From assembly GCA_023416995.1 (NCBI GenBank), contig JAEZGI010000071.1, forward strand, positions 35,107 to 99,106: DNA of 64,000 bases, read 5' to 3'. The stretch is from Bacteroidota bacterium. Lineage in GTDB: Bacteria; Bacteroidota; Bacteroidia; Chitinophagales; Chitinophagaceae. The position numbers and the translations under genes are program-made. Positions 7,210-16,468 of this stretch are shown in pieces; the first letter of the stretch is position 1, and each line of letters begins with the position of its first letter. The notes below the pieces were generated by a model. It made no database searches, was not told the origin of the DNA, and saw nothing but the letters and a program-made list of their open reading frames with translations.

Positions 7210-9198
7210 TCACGGTATCTCCAACCGGTTGTTTCTTCTTTCAAGATCGGCCATTCGCTGTGAAGGATCAATCTCTACAAGCTTCAGATCGCTAAGACGG
7301 CCGGAAATTTCCACCACGTAAGTGGGATGCGTCCATCTCCAGGCTTCGTGAACCGTACGCGGCACCGATGCATCTTCCACAGGTTTTTCGCCAAACATCT
7401 GGTAAGTGGGTATATAAGCCAATTCTTTTTTTCCATCTTTATACTCAATATACAGATCTATGGGCATCGGCATTTTACCGATCATTTTAAGCCTGATTTT
7501 CGACTTACCGCCTTCTTCCCAAAGACTGTCAATACCATAATCGATGGCTTTGGTAGTGTTTACAAAATATTCTTTGTACCAATCCAGTTTCATTCCGCTT
7601 ACATTTTCAGCAACACGAAGAAAATCGTTTGGATTGGGATGTTTGAATCGCCATAAACGATAGTATTCAAGAAGAATCTTATCACGTACATCACCACCAA
7701 CTATATAACCCAGCTGTCCAAGAAACACAGAGCCTTTTGAATAGGCAGCGGCACTGTAGGCCGAATTGGTATTGAAATGATCAGCATGTGTTGTGAGCGG
7801 CTCTTCCAACCCGCTTTTTGCAAGACCTATATATGATAAATAACTTCCACGATCGTATAACGGTAAAAGCTTTGCAGCAGAATCCAATTGTCTCAGGTAC
7901 GCGGGATTGTTTGCAGCACGTTTCTTCAGTACGTTTTCGCGGTAATGGGCCTGGACACGGTTTGTTGCAAAATCAGTAAATCCTTCATCCATCCAGGCAT
8001 ATAATGACTCGTTTGTTCCAAGCATCATTTGGTACCAGCTATGCATCCATTCGTGAAACACGGTTCCAATGCCAGGTCCGGCAAGTAAGGTCGCCATCGG
8101 GTATTCCATACCGCCATCACCGCCGTGAATGAACGAATATTGTTTGTATGGATACTCACCAAAGTTTTTTTCTATAAAAGGCAGGACAACATCAGCAGCC
8201 TCAAGTACGTCCTGCCATTGTTTGTCGACTGACGCCAGGTATTGATTGAAATCATTGTTATGTTCGTTTTTGCGCGTAGCACTCAGACGATCAAATTGTT
8301 CACGCAATAATTTTTCATCCCGGTTATAAAGCACGTGCAAGGTGGGACCGTTTGGTACACGTTTAACCAGGTGTTTGTAATCGGGATCCGCGGCCCACAT
8401 AAAATCATGCACATTTGGTGCAAGAAAATGCCAGGTAAGTTTCTGGCCCGCCGGGCGCGTAACTTTGGTACCCGGGTTTTCATAACCATAGCCAATCTGT
8501 GCTGCGTTTTGCAGGTAACCTGTTCCACCCAAAATAAATGACTTATCGATGGAGATTTTTACATCAAAATCGCCCCATACACCATAAAACTCTCTGGCTA
8601 TGTAGGGAGTTGGGTGCCAGCCTTCATAATCGTATTCACAAAGCTTAGGGTACCATTGGCTCATAGAATATTTCACACCGTTTTCTGCATCGCGTCCGGC
8701 CCTGCGGATCTGCAAAGGCACCTGCGCTTCAAATTCCATATCAAAAACTACTTTGGACTTAGGCAGTATCGGCTTGCTTAGTGTCACTTCCAGGATGGTT
8801 TCCAGCACCTTGTATGATTGGGGTGCACCATTCATTTTTAATGAAAGTATTTTCTGGTACCCAATCTCGTCTTCATTCAATTTTGAAATGCGGTCGCGTA
8901 CCCTTGCGTCCCATTCCTGTCTGCCACGCGTAAGGGTTTTACCAAGCTGCTGGCTTCTCACATCCATCATGCTGCCTGGCTGAAAGGCGTTCCAGTAAAG
9001 ATGATAATATACCTTTTTAAGTGTGTCGGGAGAGTTATTGGTGTATTCCAGTTGTTGTTTGCCGGAAAACCGGTTTGTCGATACATCAACATCCACATTC
9101 ATTACGTATTTTACCCGCTGTTGCCATCTGTCTGGCTGTGCCATAACAGCCATTGCCATCAATAGGAAAAAAGCCAGAGCGATACCATTTTTTTTCAT
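7210..9198 (-). CDS. Secreted M1-family metallopeptidase
   Basis: A 662-residue zinc aminopeptidase-like protein with a signal peptide ending near VMAQ (about residue 21). The zinc site HEXXH-x18-E is complete: His382, Glu383 and His386 in HEWMH and Glu405 in WMDEG. The substrate-recognition motif appears as GGMEYP instead of the classical GxMEN, as is common in Bacteroidota M1 proteins. The N-terminal domain is the beta-saddle of the family; the C-terminal 150 residues are shorter than the helical domain of larger M1 enzymes. Likely periplasmic or outer-membrane associated; its peptide substrates are unknown. The gene is transcribed alone and ends at a strong hairpin. Confidence 0.9.
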   Translation of the reverse strand: MKKNGIALAFFLLMAMAVMAQPDRWQQRVKYVMNVDVDVSTNRFSGKQQLEYTNNSPDTLKKVYYHLYWNAFQPGSMMDVRSQQLGKTLTRGRQEWDARVRDRISKLNEDEIGYQKILSLKMNGAPQSYKVLETILEVTLSKPILPKSKVVFDMEFEAQVPLQIRRAGRDAENGVKYSMSQWYPKLCEYDYEGWHPTPYIAREFYGVWGDFDVKISIDKSFILGGTGYLQNAAQIGYGYENPGTKVTRPAGQKLTWHFLAPNVHDFMWAADPDYKHLVKRVPNGPTLHVLYNRDEKLLREQFDRLSATRKNEHNNDFNQYLASVDKQWQDVLEAADVVLPFIEKNFGEYPYKQYSFIHGGDGGMEYPMATLLAGPGIGTVFHEWMHSWYQMMLGTNESLYAWMDEGFTDFATNRVQAHYRENVLKKRAANNPAYLRQLDSAAKLLPLYDRGSYLSYIGLAKSGLEEPLTTHADHFNTNSAYSAAAYSKGSVFLGQLGYIVGGDVRDKILLEYYRLWRFKHPNPNDFLRVAENVSGMKLDWYKEYFVNTTKAIDYGIDSLWEEGGKSKIRLKMIGKMPMPIDLYIEYKDGKKELAYIPTYQMFGEKPVEDASVPRTVHEAWRWTHPTYVVEISGRLSDLKLVEIDPSQRMADLERRNNRLEIP

Positions 9199-9270
9199 GC
9201 CTGTGTTCTAATTTTTTACTAATTCAGAATGCCGGAAGTTAGGATAATATCTTATTATTAAAAACCTGTA

Positions 9271-9276
9271 AGGAGG
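9271..9276 (+). promoter_or_regulatory. Strong Shine-Dalgarno favouring a TTG start
   Basis: AGGAGG lies 6 nt before a TTG at 9283 and 18 nt before the first in-frame ATG at 9295. Perfect Shine-Dalgarno sequences are uncommon in this phylum, and the spacing supports the TTG as the true start of the thioredoxin-like gene. Confidence 0.5.
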
Positions 9277-9282
9277 TTAACT

Positions 9283-9825
9283 TTGAAGACGAATATGAGC
9301 TACTTTAAGTTGTTTCATCCGTTGGCAGTGGTAGTTTTTTTTATACTCGCTCCAGGCGGAACAACAAACGCACAACGTACCCTGAAACCCGCGCCGGGTT
9401 TCACCCTGCCCGATTCTGCCGGGAAAAAACATACATTGTCTGATTTCAGGGGCAAAGTGGTTTTTTTGGACCTCTGGGCGAGCTGGTGCGGACCCTGCCG
9501 GTTCGAAACCCCATATTTGAAACGAATAGCGGAACGTTATAAAAAACGGGACGATATGGTCTTTATCGGTGTGGCAGTTGCTGACCGCCCACCCGCCTGG
9601 AGAAAGGCGCTGCAGCAGGATCGCCCGGGTTGGCTGCAATTATTCGATCTGTACAATGATGTGTTGACCGACTATGAGGCCAAGTCTGTTCCAAGATATG
9701 TGTTGATTAATCGTGCAGGTGAAATAGTTGCGTTTAACGCTCCTTCCCCCAGCCAGGGCCGTAAATTGATCGCAATGCTCGATAAAGAATTGAGTCGAAA
9801 ATATGCCGGAAACGATCCAGAATAA
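9283..9825 (+). CDS. TlpA-like thioredoxin-fold protein, exported
   Basis: A 180-residue exported thiol-disulfide protein of the TlpA/ResA group. A signal peptide (to about TTNAQ, residue 31) precedes the thioredoxin fold, with the active site WASWCGPC and the cis-Pro segment KSVPRYVLI. It probably reduces or isomerises disulfides in the periplasm. I chose the TTG at 9283 because of the AGGAGG six bases upstream; an ATG at 9295 gives a shorter but still plausible signal peptide. The 3' end overlaps xseA by 23 bp, so it is the first gene of a four-gene operon with xseA, xseB and an FMN reductase. Confidence 0.85.
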   Translation: MKTNMSYFKLFHPLAVVVFFILAPGGTTNAQRTLKPAPGFTLPDSAGKKHTLSDFRGKVVFLDLWASWCGPCRFETPYLKRIAERYKKRDDMVFIGVAVADRPPAWRKALQQDRPGWLQLFDLYNDVLTDYEAKSVPRYVLINRAGEIVAFNAPSPSQGRKLIAMLDKELSRKYAGNDPE

Positions 9826-11200
9826 AAAGGTTTTTTCATTGCTTGAAGTGATGCGAAGCGTTCAGAAAACTTTACTTGAACGTTATACAAGTCCTTTTTG
9901 GATCAGGGCAGAAATGAACAAACTTAACTTCTACCCACAATCCGGACACTGCTTTCCCGAGTTGGTTGAAAAACAGGAAGGGCGCGTGATCGCAGAAATG
10001 CGGGCCGTGTTGTGGCGGGATGATTATGCAAGAATAAATGCAAGATTTCACGAGTTGCTGGGTGAACCGCTTCGCGATGGAATTACCATCCTGTTTGAAG
10101 CGCGCATGCAGTTCGACCCGGTACGCGGACTGGGTCTCCGGGTAACTGATATCGACCCCGGCTTTTCGCTCGGCGAATTAGAAAAAGAAAGACTGGCAAC
10201 CATTAACCGGCTTCGCAGCGAAGGGGTTTTTAGCAATAATCAGCACTTACAGCTTCCGATGTTGCCCAAACGAGTGGCTATAATTTCTGCAGACAGCAGC
10301 AAGGGATACTCTGATTTCATGAAAGTGATCACCGGAAACGAATGGCAATACGGCTTTTTCCATATGCTGTTCCCTGCTTTTCTGCAGGGAGAAAAGGCTG
10401 TAGGATCTATCATCTACCAATTGAACCGGATCAGGAAAGTGCTGCATCATTTCGACGTAGTAGCTATTATCAGGGGCGGAGGAGGTGACGTTGGTCTTAC
10501 CTGCTATAACACTTACGAATTAGCTAAAACCATTGCTACCTACCCTATCCCTGTGCTTACGGGCATCGGCCATTCCACCAATGAAACCGTATCAGAAATG
10601 GTAGCTTTCAAAAACGCCATTACACCTACTGAACTGGCCGATTTTCTCATTCAACAATTCCATAATTTTTCAGTGCCGCTGCATGAAGCAGAAAGCAGGG
10701 TTTCAAGCGGTGCGCAAAGACTATTACGGGAAAACCGAACCGAATTGTTTAACCAGGCAAGATATCTTCGCTCCGTTACAAAAAACCTGTTACTTGGAAA
10801 TAAAAATGCAATCAGTTTTGCTGCGCGCTCTTTAGTACAGGATACCCGGAAAACCTTTATCACTTCTGCTAACGAAGTGTCTGCCTTATCAAGGCAAATC
10901 ACAAGGGCCACCGCCAATACCCTTAACAGCGAACAGCGAACGGTAACTGAACTGGCAGGGCGTATCAGGACTGGAACACAGCGTCTTTTTCAACAGGAAT
11001 CAAACAATCTGAAAAATCTTGAAAGAATGGTAGATGTAATGAGCCCGATGCATACTTTAAAACGCGGTTTTAGTATTACTACGATCAATGGCAAAGTGGT
11101 GAGTAATATTGACGCTGTGCAGAAGGGCGATGAAATAAAAACGACATTGGCTGACGGCAGCTTAACTTCAACCATTACTTTTAAAGAATCAAATAGCTGA
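9803..11200 (+). CDS. xseA: Exodeoxyribonuclease VII large subunit
   Basis: Catalytic subunit of exonuclease VII, which degrades single-stranded DNA to oligonucleotides. The 465-residue protein has the N-terminal OB-fold (about 15-110), the catalytic domain with the conserved stretch AIIRGGGGDVG and TGIGHSTNET, and a long helical region (about 290-410) before the C-terminal LKRGFSITTING segment. The start ATG at 9803 lies inside the end of the thioredoxin-like gene. Its partner xseB follows after 1 bp, which is the usual arrangement. Confidence 0.95.
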   Translation: MPETIQNKKVFSLLEVMRSVQKTLLERYTSPFWIRAEMNKLNFYPQSGHCFPELVEKQEGRVIAEMRAVLWRDDYARINARFHELLGEPLRDGITILFEARMQFDPVRGLGLRVTDIDPGFSLGELEKERLATINRLRSEGVFSNNQHLQLPMLPKRVAIISADSSKGYSDFMKVITGNEWQYGFFHMLFPAFLQGEKAVGSIIYQLNRIRKVLHHFDVVAIIRGGGGDVGLTCYNTYELAKTIATYPIPVLTGIGHSTNETVSEMVAFKNAITPTELADFLIQQFHNFSVPLHEAESRVSSGAQRLLRENRTELFNQARYLRSVTKNLLLGNKNAISFAARSLVQDTRKTFITSANEVSALSRQITRATANTLNSEQRTVTELAGRIRTGTQRLFQQESNNLKNLERMVDVMSPMHTLKRGFSITTINGKVVSNIDAVQKGDEIKTTLADGSLTSTITFKESNS

Positions 11201-11201
11201 T

Positions 11202-11417
11202 ATGACTGAACAACCGGATTATACAAGCGCCTTTGTTGAATTGCAGGCAATAGTTTCGGAGATTGAAGAAGGCGAAATATCGATCGATCTGCTTTCCGAA
11301 AAAGTTAAACGCGCGGCATTATTGATCAGTATCTGTAAACAGAAACTTGCCGATACTGAAGGCGATGTTAACCAGATTTTGAAGGAACTGGAATCTGCGG
11401 AGAATAATGAAAAATGA
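11202..11417 (+). CDS. xseB: Exodeoxyribonuclease VII small subunit
   Basis: The 71-residue helical small subunit that binds the long helices of XseA. The family pattern is present: YTSAFVELQAIVSEIEEGE near the N-terminus and LISICKQKLADTEGDVN in the second helix. It begins 1 bp after the xseA stop codon, so translation is probably coupled. The length is typical. Confidence 0.93.
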   Translation: MTEQPDYTSAFVELQAIVSEIEEGEISIDLLSEKVKRAALLISICKQKLADTEGDVNQILKELESAENNEK

Positions 11418-11437
11418 ACTGAAGCAAAATATAAATC

Positions 11438-11959
11438 ATGTCCCTTAAAAACATCCTCGTTGTGCCGGGCAGCCTGAGAGCGAATTCATCAACACATCAT
11501 ATAATCAGATTCCTGGTTAACAATTCGCCCGCAAATATCAATTTATCTGTTTTTGATGGCACCGGTTCGTTACCGCATTTCAATGATGAGGATACACCGC
11601 CAGAATCAGTTAAAGCATGGCGCAACCAGGTCAGATATGCATCTGCGATACTGTTTGTAACACCCGAGTATGCGTTCGGGGTGCCCGGTACGTTAAAAAA
11701 CGCATTGGATTGGCTGGTAGGTTCCGGTGATATTTCTGGTAAACCGACCGGATTGATCACTGCAGCAACCGGTGGTGAACATGCCCACAACTCGCTGCGC
11801 AGCACCCTAAAGGCATTGAATGCATTTACTGCGGAGAACAGGTTGCTGCTTATACCCTTTATTCGTTCAAAAATGGATAATGATGGCAATGTCACCGACC
11901 AGGCATCGATCGATTCACTCAAGCAAATACTTGGTGCACTCGCGGATGCAATTAATTAA
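11438..11959 (+). CDS. NADPH-dependent FMN reductase family protein
   Basis: A 173-residue flavodoxin-like reductase. The phosphate-binding start VVPGSLRANSSTHH and the flavin-contacting motif TPEYAFGVPGTLKNALDWL are both clear, as is the later ITAATGGEHAHNSL loop. It would reduce FMN, quinones or similar acceptors with NAD(P)H; the physiological substrate is unknown. It starts 20 bp after xseB and is probably the last gene of that operon. Its stop overlaps the convergent PepSY-like gene by 4 bp. Confidence 0.88.
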   Translation: MSLKNILVVPGSLRANSSTHHIIRFLVNNSPANINLSVFDGTGSLPHFNDEDTPPESVKAWRNQVRYASAILFVTPEYAFGVPGTLKNALDWLVGSGDISGKPTGLITAATGGEHAHNSLRSTLKALNAFTAENRLLLIPFIRSKMDNDGNVTDQASIDSLKQILGALADAIN

Positions 11960-12408
11960 AGTGTGATCTTGTCTTTCAGTAAGCGACCCCTGGAGTTATA
12001 CAGCAGATTCTTTTTCTGAAGATCGGTTTTACCTACGTGAAGCCGGTATTGTACAATATCCCTTGGCAAACTGATCTGGTGAACTTTTTCAATAGACCAG
12101 TCTGCATATTTGCTTTTATCAAATCCTTCCTGCACCGCTTCCGGTATATCTTCAGTGGTTATTTCATGTTCAGTATTTAACCATTCGCCTTTGCTATTAT
12201 AACGCGCTTCGTAGGTGACGCCGTCGTTTACAAAGATGGCTGAAAACACAGATAGTTTGTCGCGCCATTCTACACTTGTTGCATCCGGATATTTCTCTTT
12301 GAAAGCTTCTGTTACTGTGGATGGAATTTTGCGGATCTGTGCATTTGATGTTACACTGATCATAGAAAAGCAGATCAGTAATAGCGCTACGGGGAATAAC
12401 TTTTTCAT
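11956..12408 (-). CDS. PepSY-like domain exported protein
   Basis: A 150-residue protein with a clear signal peptide (to about SNAQ, residue 23) followed by two repeats of the Bacteroidota PepSY-like fold, recognised by VTEAFKEKYPDATSVEWRD and VQEGFDKSKYADWSIEKV. Such proteins are periplasmic and of uncertain function; inhibition or sensing of periplasmic enzymes has been suggested for related folds. It is a single gene on the minus strand and converges with the FMN reductase gene. Confidence 0.75.
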   Translation of the reverse strand: MKKLFPVALLLICFSMISVTSNAQIRKIPSTVTEAFKEKYPDATSVEWRDKLSVFSAIFVNDGVTYEARYNSKGEWLNTEHEITTEDIPEAVQEGFDKSKYADWSIEKVHQISLPRDIVQYRLHVGKTDLQKKNLLYNSRGRLLKDKITL

Positions 12409-12514
12409 AAATAAATTCTTAGGGTGATGTTTTTATATCGTTGCTTGATAGCAACTGCCAAACATGTTTATGATGCAAATATCAAACCCATGGCGCTAAA
12501 TGAAATCATAAATC

Positions 12515-13180
12515 TTATTCCAGTCCCGCAAGCACGATGACTATTTCACCTTTAACTCCTTTTTCAGCAAAATGATCATGCACTTCCTTTAATGTACCAC
12601 GCACATTTTCTTCATATATCTTCGACAGTTCGCGGCTTACGCTACACTGCCGTTCAGGACCGAAATACGTAATAAAATCACCAAGGGTTTTTACAAGCCG
12701 CATAGGTGATTCATAAAATATCATTGTCCGTTCTTCAAGTGCAAGTTTTTGAAAAAGAGTATGACGGCCTTTTTTCAAAGGGAGGAAACCCTCAAATGTA
12801 AAACGGGTGGCAGGCAGTCCGCTATTAACAAGCGCCGGTACAAAAGCAGTTGCACCTGGCAAACATTCAACACGCACGCCTTCTTTTACACAGGCGCGCA
12901 CCAGTAAGAAACCCGGATCAGAAATAGCCGGTGTACCAGCATCAGATAACAATGCCATTTTGCGTCCCGCAGCCATCTGGTTTACGAGATGCTGTACCAC
13001 CTGGTGTTCATTATGCTGATGGTAGGCAGTAAGTTGTTTTGTGATACCATAGTGATTCAGCAGACGCGATGAGGTGCGCGTATCTTCCGCAAGAATCAGG
13101 TCCACCTCTTTCAGCATTTCCAATGCACGGAGTGTGATATCCTGCAGGTTACCTATCGGGGTGGGAATAACATATAACAT
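12515..13180 (-). CDS. rsmI: 16S rRNA 2'-O-ribose C1402 methyltransferase RsmI
   Basis: Tetrapyrrole-methylase-fold enzyme that methylates the 2'-OH of C1402 in 16S rRNA. The 221-residue protein starts with the family signature LYVIPTPIGNLQDIT, then LAEDTRTS, SDAGTPAISDPG and LPGATAFVPALVNSGLP. It is shorter than the E. coli protein (about 286) because the C-terminal extension is absent. It follows purS by 35 bp on the same strand. Confidence 0.94.
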   Translation of the reverse strand: MLYVIPTPIGNLQDITLRALEMLKEVDLILAEDTRTSSRLLNHYGITKQLTAYHQHNEHQVVQHLVNQMAAGRKMALLSDAGTPAISDPGFLLVRACVKEGVRVECLPGATAFVPALVNSGLPATRFTFEGFLPLKKGRHTLFQKLALEERTMIFYESPMRLVKTLGDFITYFGPERQCSVSRELSKIYEENVRGTLKEVHDHFAEKGVKGEIVIVLAGLE

Positions 13181-13215
13181 AAAGAAGTTTGGACGCTGCC
13201 GTCACCTGGAGTTGA

Positions 13216-13461
13216 TCAGTTAACTGATACTTCAAAGTATTCCATCACCGGGTTAGCCAGGAGTTTACGGGATGCTTCTTCTGCTATTGATTTTGCAGCT
13301 TCAGGGCTTTCCGCATCCACCTGGAGGGTGATGTTTTTACCGATACGCACGTCCGCAACCTTGTTTAATCCCAGATTGGCCAGACCGCCCATAACGGCTT
13401 TACCCTGGGGATCCAACAACTCTTTTAAAGGCATAACGGTAACCTGGACTGTATATAACAT
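13216..13461 (-). CDS. purS: Phosphoribosylformylglycinamidine synthase subunit PurS
   Basis: The 81-residue small subunit of the three-part FGAM synthase (PurS-PurQ-PurL) of purine biosynthesis. It shows the family pattern: a VQVTVMPLKELLDPQGKAV strand-helix and the LGLNKVADVRIGKNITLQV segment. No purQ or purL lies nearby. It sits between pssA and rsmI on the same strand, with 47 bp and 35 bp gaps, so it may be transcribed with them. Confidence 0.9.
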   Translation of the reverse strand: MLYTVQVTVMPLKELLDPQGKAVMGGLANLGLNKVADVRIGKNITLQVDAESPEAAKSIAEEASRKLLANPVMEYFEVSVN

Positions 13462-13508
13462 GACAAATTTTTTTGAAACGAATAAGGAGTTATCAGCTCA
13501 CACTGCTC

Positions 13509-14273
13509 TTAAAATCTTTTTTCCCTAAAGGCCAAAGATACTATGATGTACAGAATAAATACAACAGGAACTGCGAGCCAACCTAAAAATATTGCCGCAA
13601 TAATGGCCAGCACCAGTAAGATGATTTTTGACAGGTTATTTTTTACGGATAGATCTTTAAACTTGAATGCAAGTAAGGGCATGCGGCTCACCATTAAACC
13701 GCTCAGCACCAGGATCACGGCATATAAGAACCATTTGTTTGTAAACACCGTATTCAGATCATAGTTTGTACTTCCATATAAAATCAAAGGAAATGAAGCG
13801 ACCACCAGACCGGCAGCAGGTGCCGGAACACCTTTGAACCCATATTGCTGGCTATTGTCAAGATTGAAACGGGCGAGGCGATAAGCAGTTGCGCAGGGAA
13901 AGATAAACGCCGGCACAAGCGCGATCAGACTTGTATCAAGGCCAGACTCTTCACCAATGTATGCAATCCTCAACAGCTGGTATAATATCATTCCCGGTGC
14001 AACACCAAAACTTACGAGATCGGCCAGGGAGTCAAGCTGTTTTCCCATTGCAGAACTGGCATTGAATAAACGTGCCACAAAACCATCCAGGAAATCGACT
14101 ACAGCAGCAATACCAATAAAAGCTGCTCCCCACCATATTTTTTCAGGAAACTGCGCAACCCAGGTACCGTTGTCCTGCATGATCAGTGACTCACCGGTTT
14201 GAAGGATAAATACAATAGCGATGCACCCAAAAAAAAGATTGAACAGTGTGAATATATTTGGTATCTGCCTCAT
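13509..14273 (-). CDS. pssA: CDP-diacylglycerol-serine O-phosphatidyltransferase
   Basis: Makes phosphatidylserine, the precursor of phosphatidylethanolamine, at the inner membrane. The 254-residue protein carries the complete CDP-alcohol phosphotransferase motif D-x2-DG-x2-AR-x8-G-x3-D-x3-D, spelled VVDFLDGFVAR followed by GKQLDSLAD. There are about seven to eight hydrophobic membrane segments. It is the first gene of a minus-strand run with purS and rsmI; the aminopeptidase gene upstream ends 58 bp before it. Confidence 0.93.
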   Translation of the reverse strand: MRQIPNIFTLFNLFFGCIAIVFILQTGESLIMQDNGTWVAQFPEKIWWGAAFIGIAAVVDFLDGFVARLFNASSAMGKQLDSLADLVSFGVAPGMILYQLLRIAYIGEESGLDTSLIALVPAFIFPCATAYRLARFNLDNSQQYGFKGVPAPAAGLVVASFPLILYGSTNYDLNTVFTNKWFLYAVILVLSGLMVSRMPLLAFKFKDLSVKNNLSKIILLVLAIIAAIFLGWLAVPVVFILYIIVSLAFREKRF

Positions 14274-14330
14274 AGATATTGAAATAGTAGGTTTCGGGAA
14301 CTGGGTTTAAAAACTGTCAGGATAACCAAG

Positions 14331-15614
14331 TTAGCTTTTTTTCATCAGTGATTCTATGTCTTCCACTGTTATCGGGATGTTTTTCATTAGATCGCGGTTA
14401 CCCGTTGCTGTTATCCAAACATTGTTTTCGATCCGGATGCCCATCTGTTCTTCTTCGATATAAATTCCGGGCTCTACTGTGAGTAACATGCCTTCAGTTA
14501 AAGGAGCGGTGCGTGTTCCAAGATCGTGTACATCAAGCCCAAGATGATGTGAGATGCCATGATACAGGTATTTGCGGTAAGCACCTTCGTCGTTTTTAAT
14601 ATCGCTTTCTGTCAGTAAACCGATTTTTACAAAAGTTTTAGAAGCCTCAGCACCAACCTGTGCGGTGTAATCGTTGAGTGATATCCCAGGTTTAAGCAAT
14701 GATTTGGCAAAATTATGAAGGTGAAGACAAGCATTATAAACTTCCTTCTGGCGCTGGGTAAAACGTCCGTTCACCGGAATTGTCCGGGTTAGGTCTGCAT
14801 TATACCCGCCATATTCCGCTCCAAAGTCCATCAGCAGCAGTTCTCCATCTTTACATTCCTGGTTGTTGGTAACATAATGCAGGGTGCGGGCACGATCACC
14901 GGATGCAATGATGCTTGAATATGCTGGCCCGGAAGATCTTCTCGAAAGAAAAGAATGATAGATATTGGCTTCTATCTCATACTCCATTACTCCCGGCCGT
15001 ACAAACCGGAGTATATTTTCAAAGGTTTGATGTGTGATGTCAATCGCCTGTTGAATTACTTCGATCTCAAGGGTTGACTTTACACCTCTTAATTCTTTCA
15101 TGATTCTCGCACTGCGGCGGTATTGATGCAAGGGATATTGCTGCATTAGTTCCTGTGCATACCGATAATCGCGTGTCTGGACCTTGGTTGCCTTGCGATC
15201 ATTTTCATTCGTGTTCAGATAGATGGTATCTGCAAGATGAATCCAGGTTTGTAAAGGTGCTGGTAATGCGTCGAGCCACATCACTGATTTGATTCCGGAA
15301 ATGTCGCGCCCTTCTGCCGCACGTAAACGTTTACCGTCCCATTTCTCTTTCATTTCTTCGGGACGAACCAGTACCAACACCTCGCGGTATGCCTGGTCCG
15401 GATTATCAGGAAACAAGATCAGCATTGTATCTTCCTGGGTTATCCCGGTGAGCCAGTAGAGATCGGAATTTTGTTTGAATTTATGGAGCGCATCGCCATT
15501 TGAAGGAAATTCGTCATTGCTGTTGAAGATTGCAATGGCATTAGGTTCCATTTTCTCTATGAATCGCTTCCTGTTCTGTATGAATATCTCCGGGTTCAAA
15601 GGCAAATGTCTCAT
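14331..15614 (-). CDS. pepP: M24-family Xaa-Pro aminopeptidase
   Basis: Cytoplasmic metalloprotease that removes N-terminal residues before proline. The 427-residue protein has an N-terminal creatinase-like domain (about 1-170) and the pita-bread catalytic domain. The five metal ligands can be located: the two Asp in MDFGAEYGG..NADLTR, His in HGISHHLGLDVHD, Glu in TVEPGIYI and Glu in IRIENNV. It uses the ATG at 15614. The symbol is by similarity of domain layout to E. coli PepP. Confidence 0.9.
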   Translation of the reverse strand: MRHLPLNPEIFIQNRKRFIEKMEPNAIAIFNSNDEFPSNGDALHKFKQNSDLYWLTGITQEDTMLILFPDNPDQAYREVLVLVRPEEMKEKWDGKRLRAAEGRDISGIKSVMWLDALPAPLQTWIHLADTIYLNTNENDRKATKVQTRDYRYAQELMQQYPLHQYRRSARIMKELRGVKSTLEIEVIQQAIDITHQTFENILRFVRPGVMEYEIEANIYHSFLSRRSSGPAYSSIIASGDRARTLHYVTNNQECKDGELLLMDFGAEYGGYNADLTRTIPVNGRFTQRQKEVYNACLHLHNFAKSLLKPGISLNDYTAQVGAEASKTFVKIGLLTESDIKNDEGAYRKYLYHGISHHLGLDVHDLGTRTAPLTEGMLLTVEPGIYIEEEQMGIRIENNVWITATGNRDLMKNIPITVEDIESLMKKS

Positions 15615-15780
15615 CCTGGCTGTTTTTGAGGCTGCAATTTATCCAAAATATCACCGATAGCTCTTTCCGCCCGGCAATAAGTAAAAATATAAATGCCAGT
15701 TATCATAGTATTGTCATTTATTTTATAGATATTAGATCCCGGTTTTAATATTTTACGGCCTCAACGATTTTCTGCCATAG
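15615..15780. other. Intergenic region before an orphan terminator
   Basis: AT-rich stretch between the M24 peptidase start and a plus-strand terminator. The only plus-strand start codon I see opens an 11-codon frame at about 15693. Nothing coding is supported. It could hold a short transcript that ends at 15813. Confidence 0.5.
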
Positions 15781-15813
15781 AAGCTCCATCAATTGTTTGA
15801 TGGAGCTTTTTTT
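15781..15813 (+). terminator. Strong intrinsic terminator without an upstream plus-strand gene
   Basis: Perfect 12-bp stem AAGCTCCATCAA / TTGATGGAGCTT with loop TTGT, followed by a run of seven T. The orientation is plus strand only. The nearest plus-strand gene upstream ends at 11959, so whatever this hairpin terminates is not annotated; a small RNA is the simplest reading. Confidence 0.8.
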
Positions 15814-15904
15814 AATGCTGCCCCGTCCAGCCGACCAAAAAGATTTCAATTTTGTGAAATCATTTGAAATTGATTAACAAATTTTGCCGTTTATAAAAGC
15901 ATAC

Positions 15905-16447
15905 ATGATACTTAGCTTCCTGATCCCGTTACTATTTTTCATAAGCCCGGAAATTGACCAACGCGACCTTATTGAATGGAGCCCTAACCGCAAGCTCAAC
16001 TGGTCAGACTTTAAAGGCAAGGTGCCTGTAAATGCTGCAAATGCCGCGCTGACCAACACTGCTATCAACGTAGAATTTGGTTTTAGTAACAAAGGCATGA
16101 TCTTCTCAATCCGCTGCCGGTTTGATAAAAACAAATCATGGGTCCGGATAAAAAATGATCTTGTACTTTCTCACGAACAGGGCCATTTTGATATTGCAGA
16201 ATTGCATGCGCGCAAACTCAACAAAGCGCTGAAAGAATACAAGTATAACAGCAAAACGGTCAACGACGACGTAAACCGCATTTACGAAGGAATCATGCAG
16301 GACCATCATGCCTTTCAAAGTCTGTATGATCAGCAGACAGACTTCTCACGAAAGGTAGACAAACAAACAGAATGGATCGGTAAGATCGCGACAGAGCTCG
16401 ACAGGCTGGACGAATACAAATCTTACACAAACGCTGAAATGCGTTGA
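15905..16447 (+). CDS. DUF922-type putative zinc-dependent protein, exported
   Basis: A 180-residue protein with an N-terminal hydrophobic signal (MILSFLIPLLFFIS), then a DUF922-like domain. The segment LNWSDFKGKVP near the N-terminus and the sequence LVLSHEQGHFDIAELHARKL, which has the form HExxH, mark the family; it is annotated elsewhere as a putative secreted zinc protease, but activity is not established. I chose the ATG at 15905; an in-frame TTG at 15884 would add seven residues before the signal peptide. It stands alone on the plus strand. Confidence 0.78.
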   Translation: MILSFLIPLLFFISPEIDQRDLIEWSPNRKLNWSDFKGKVPVNAANAALTNTAINVEFGFSNKGMIFSIRCRFDKNKSWVRIKNDLVLSHEQGHFDIAELHARKLNKALKEYKYNSKTVNDDVNRIYEGIMQDHHAFQSLYDQQTDFSRKVDKQTEWIGKIATELDRLDEYKSYTNAEMR

Positions 16448-16468
16448 TGGCGGTCCGCCGGTAACACA

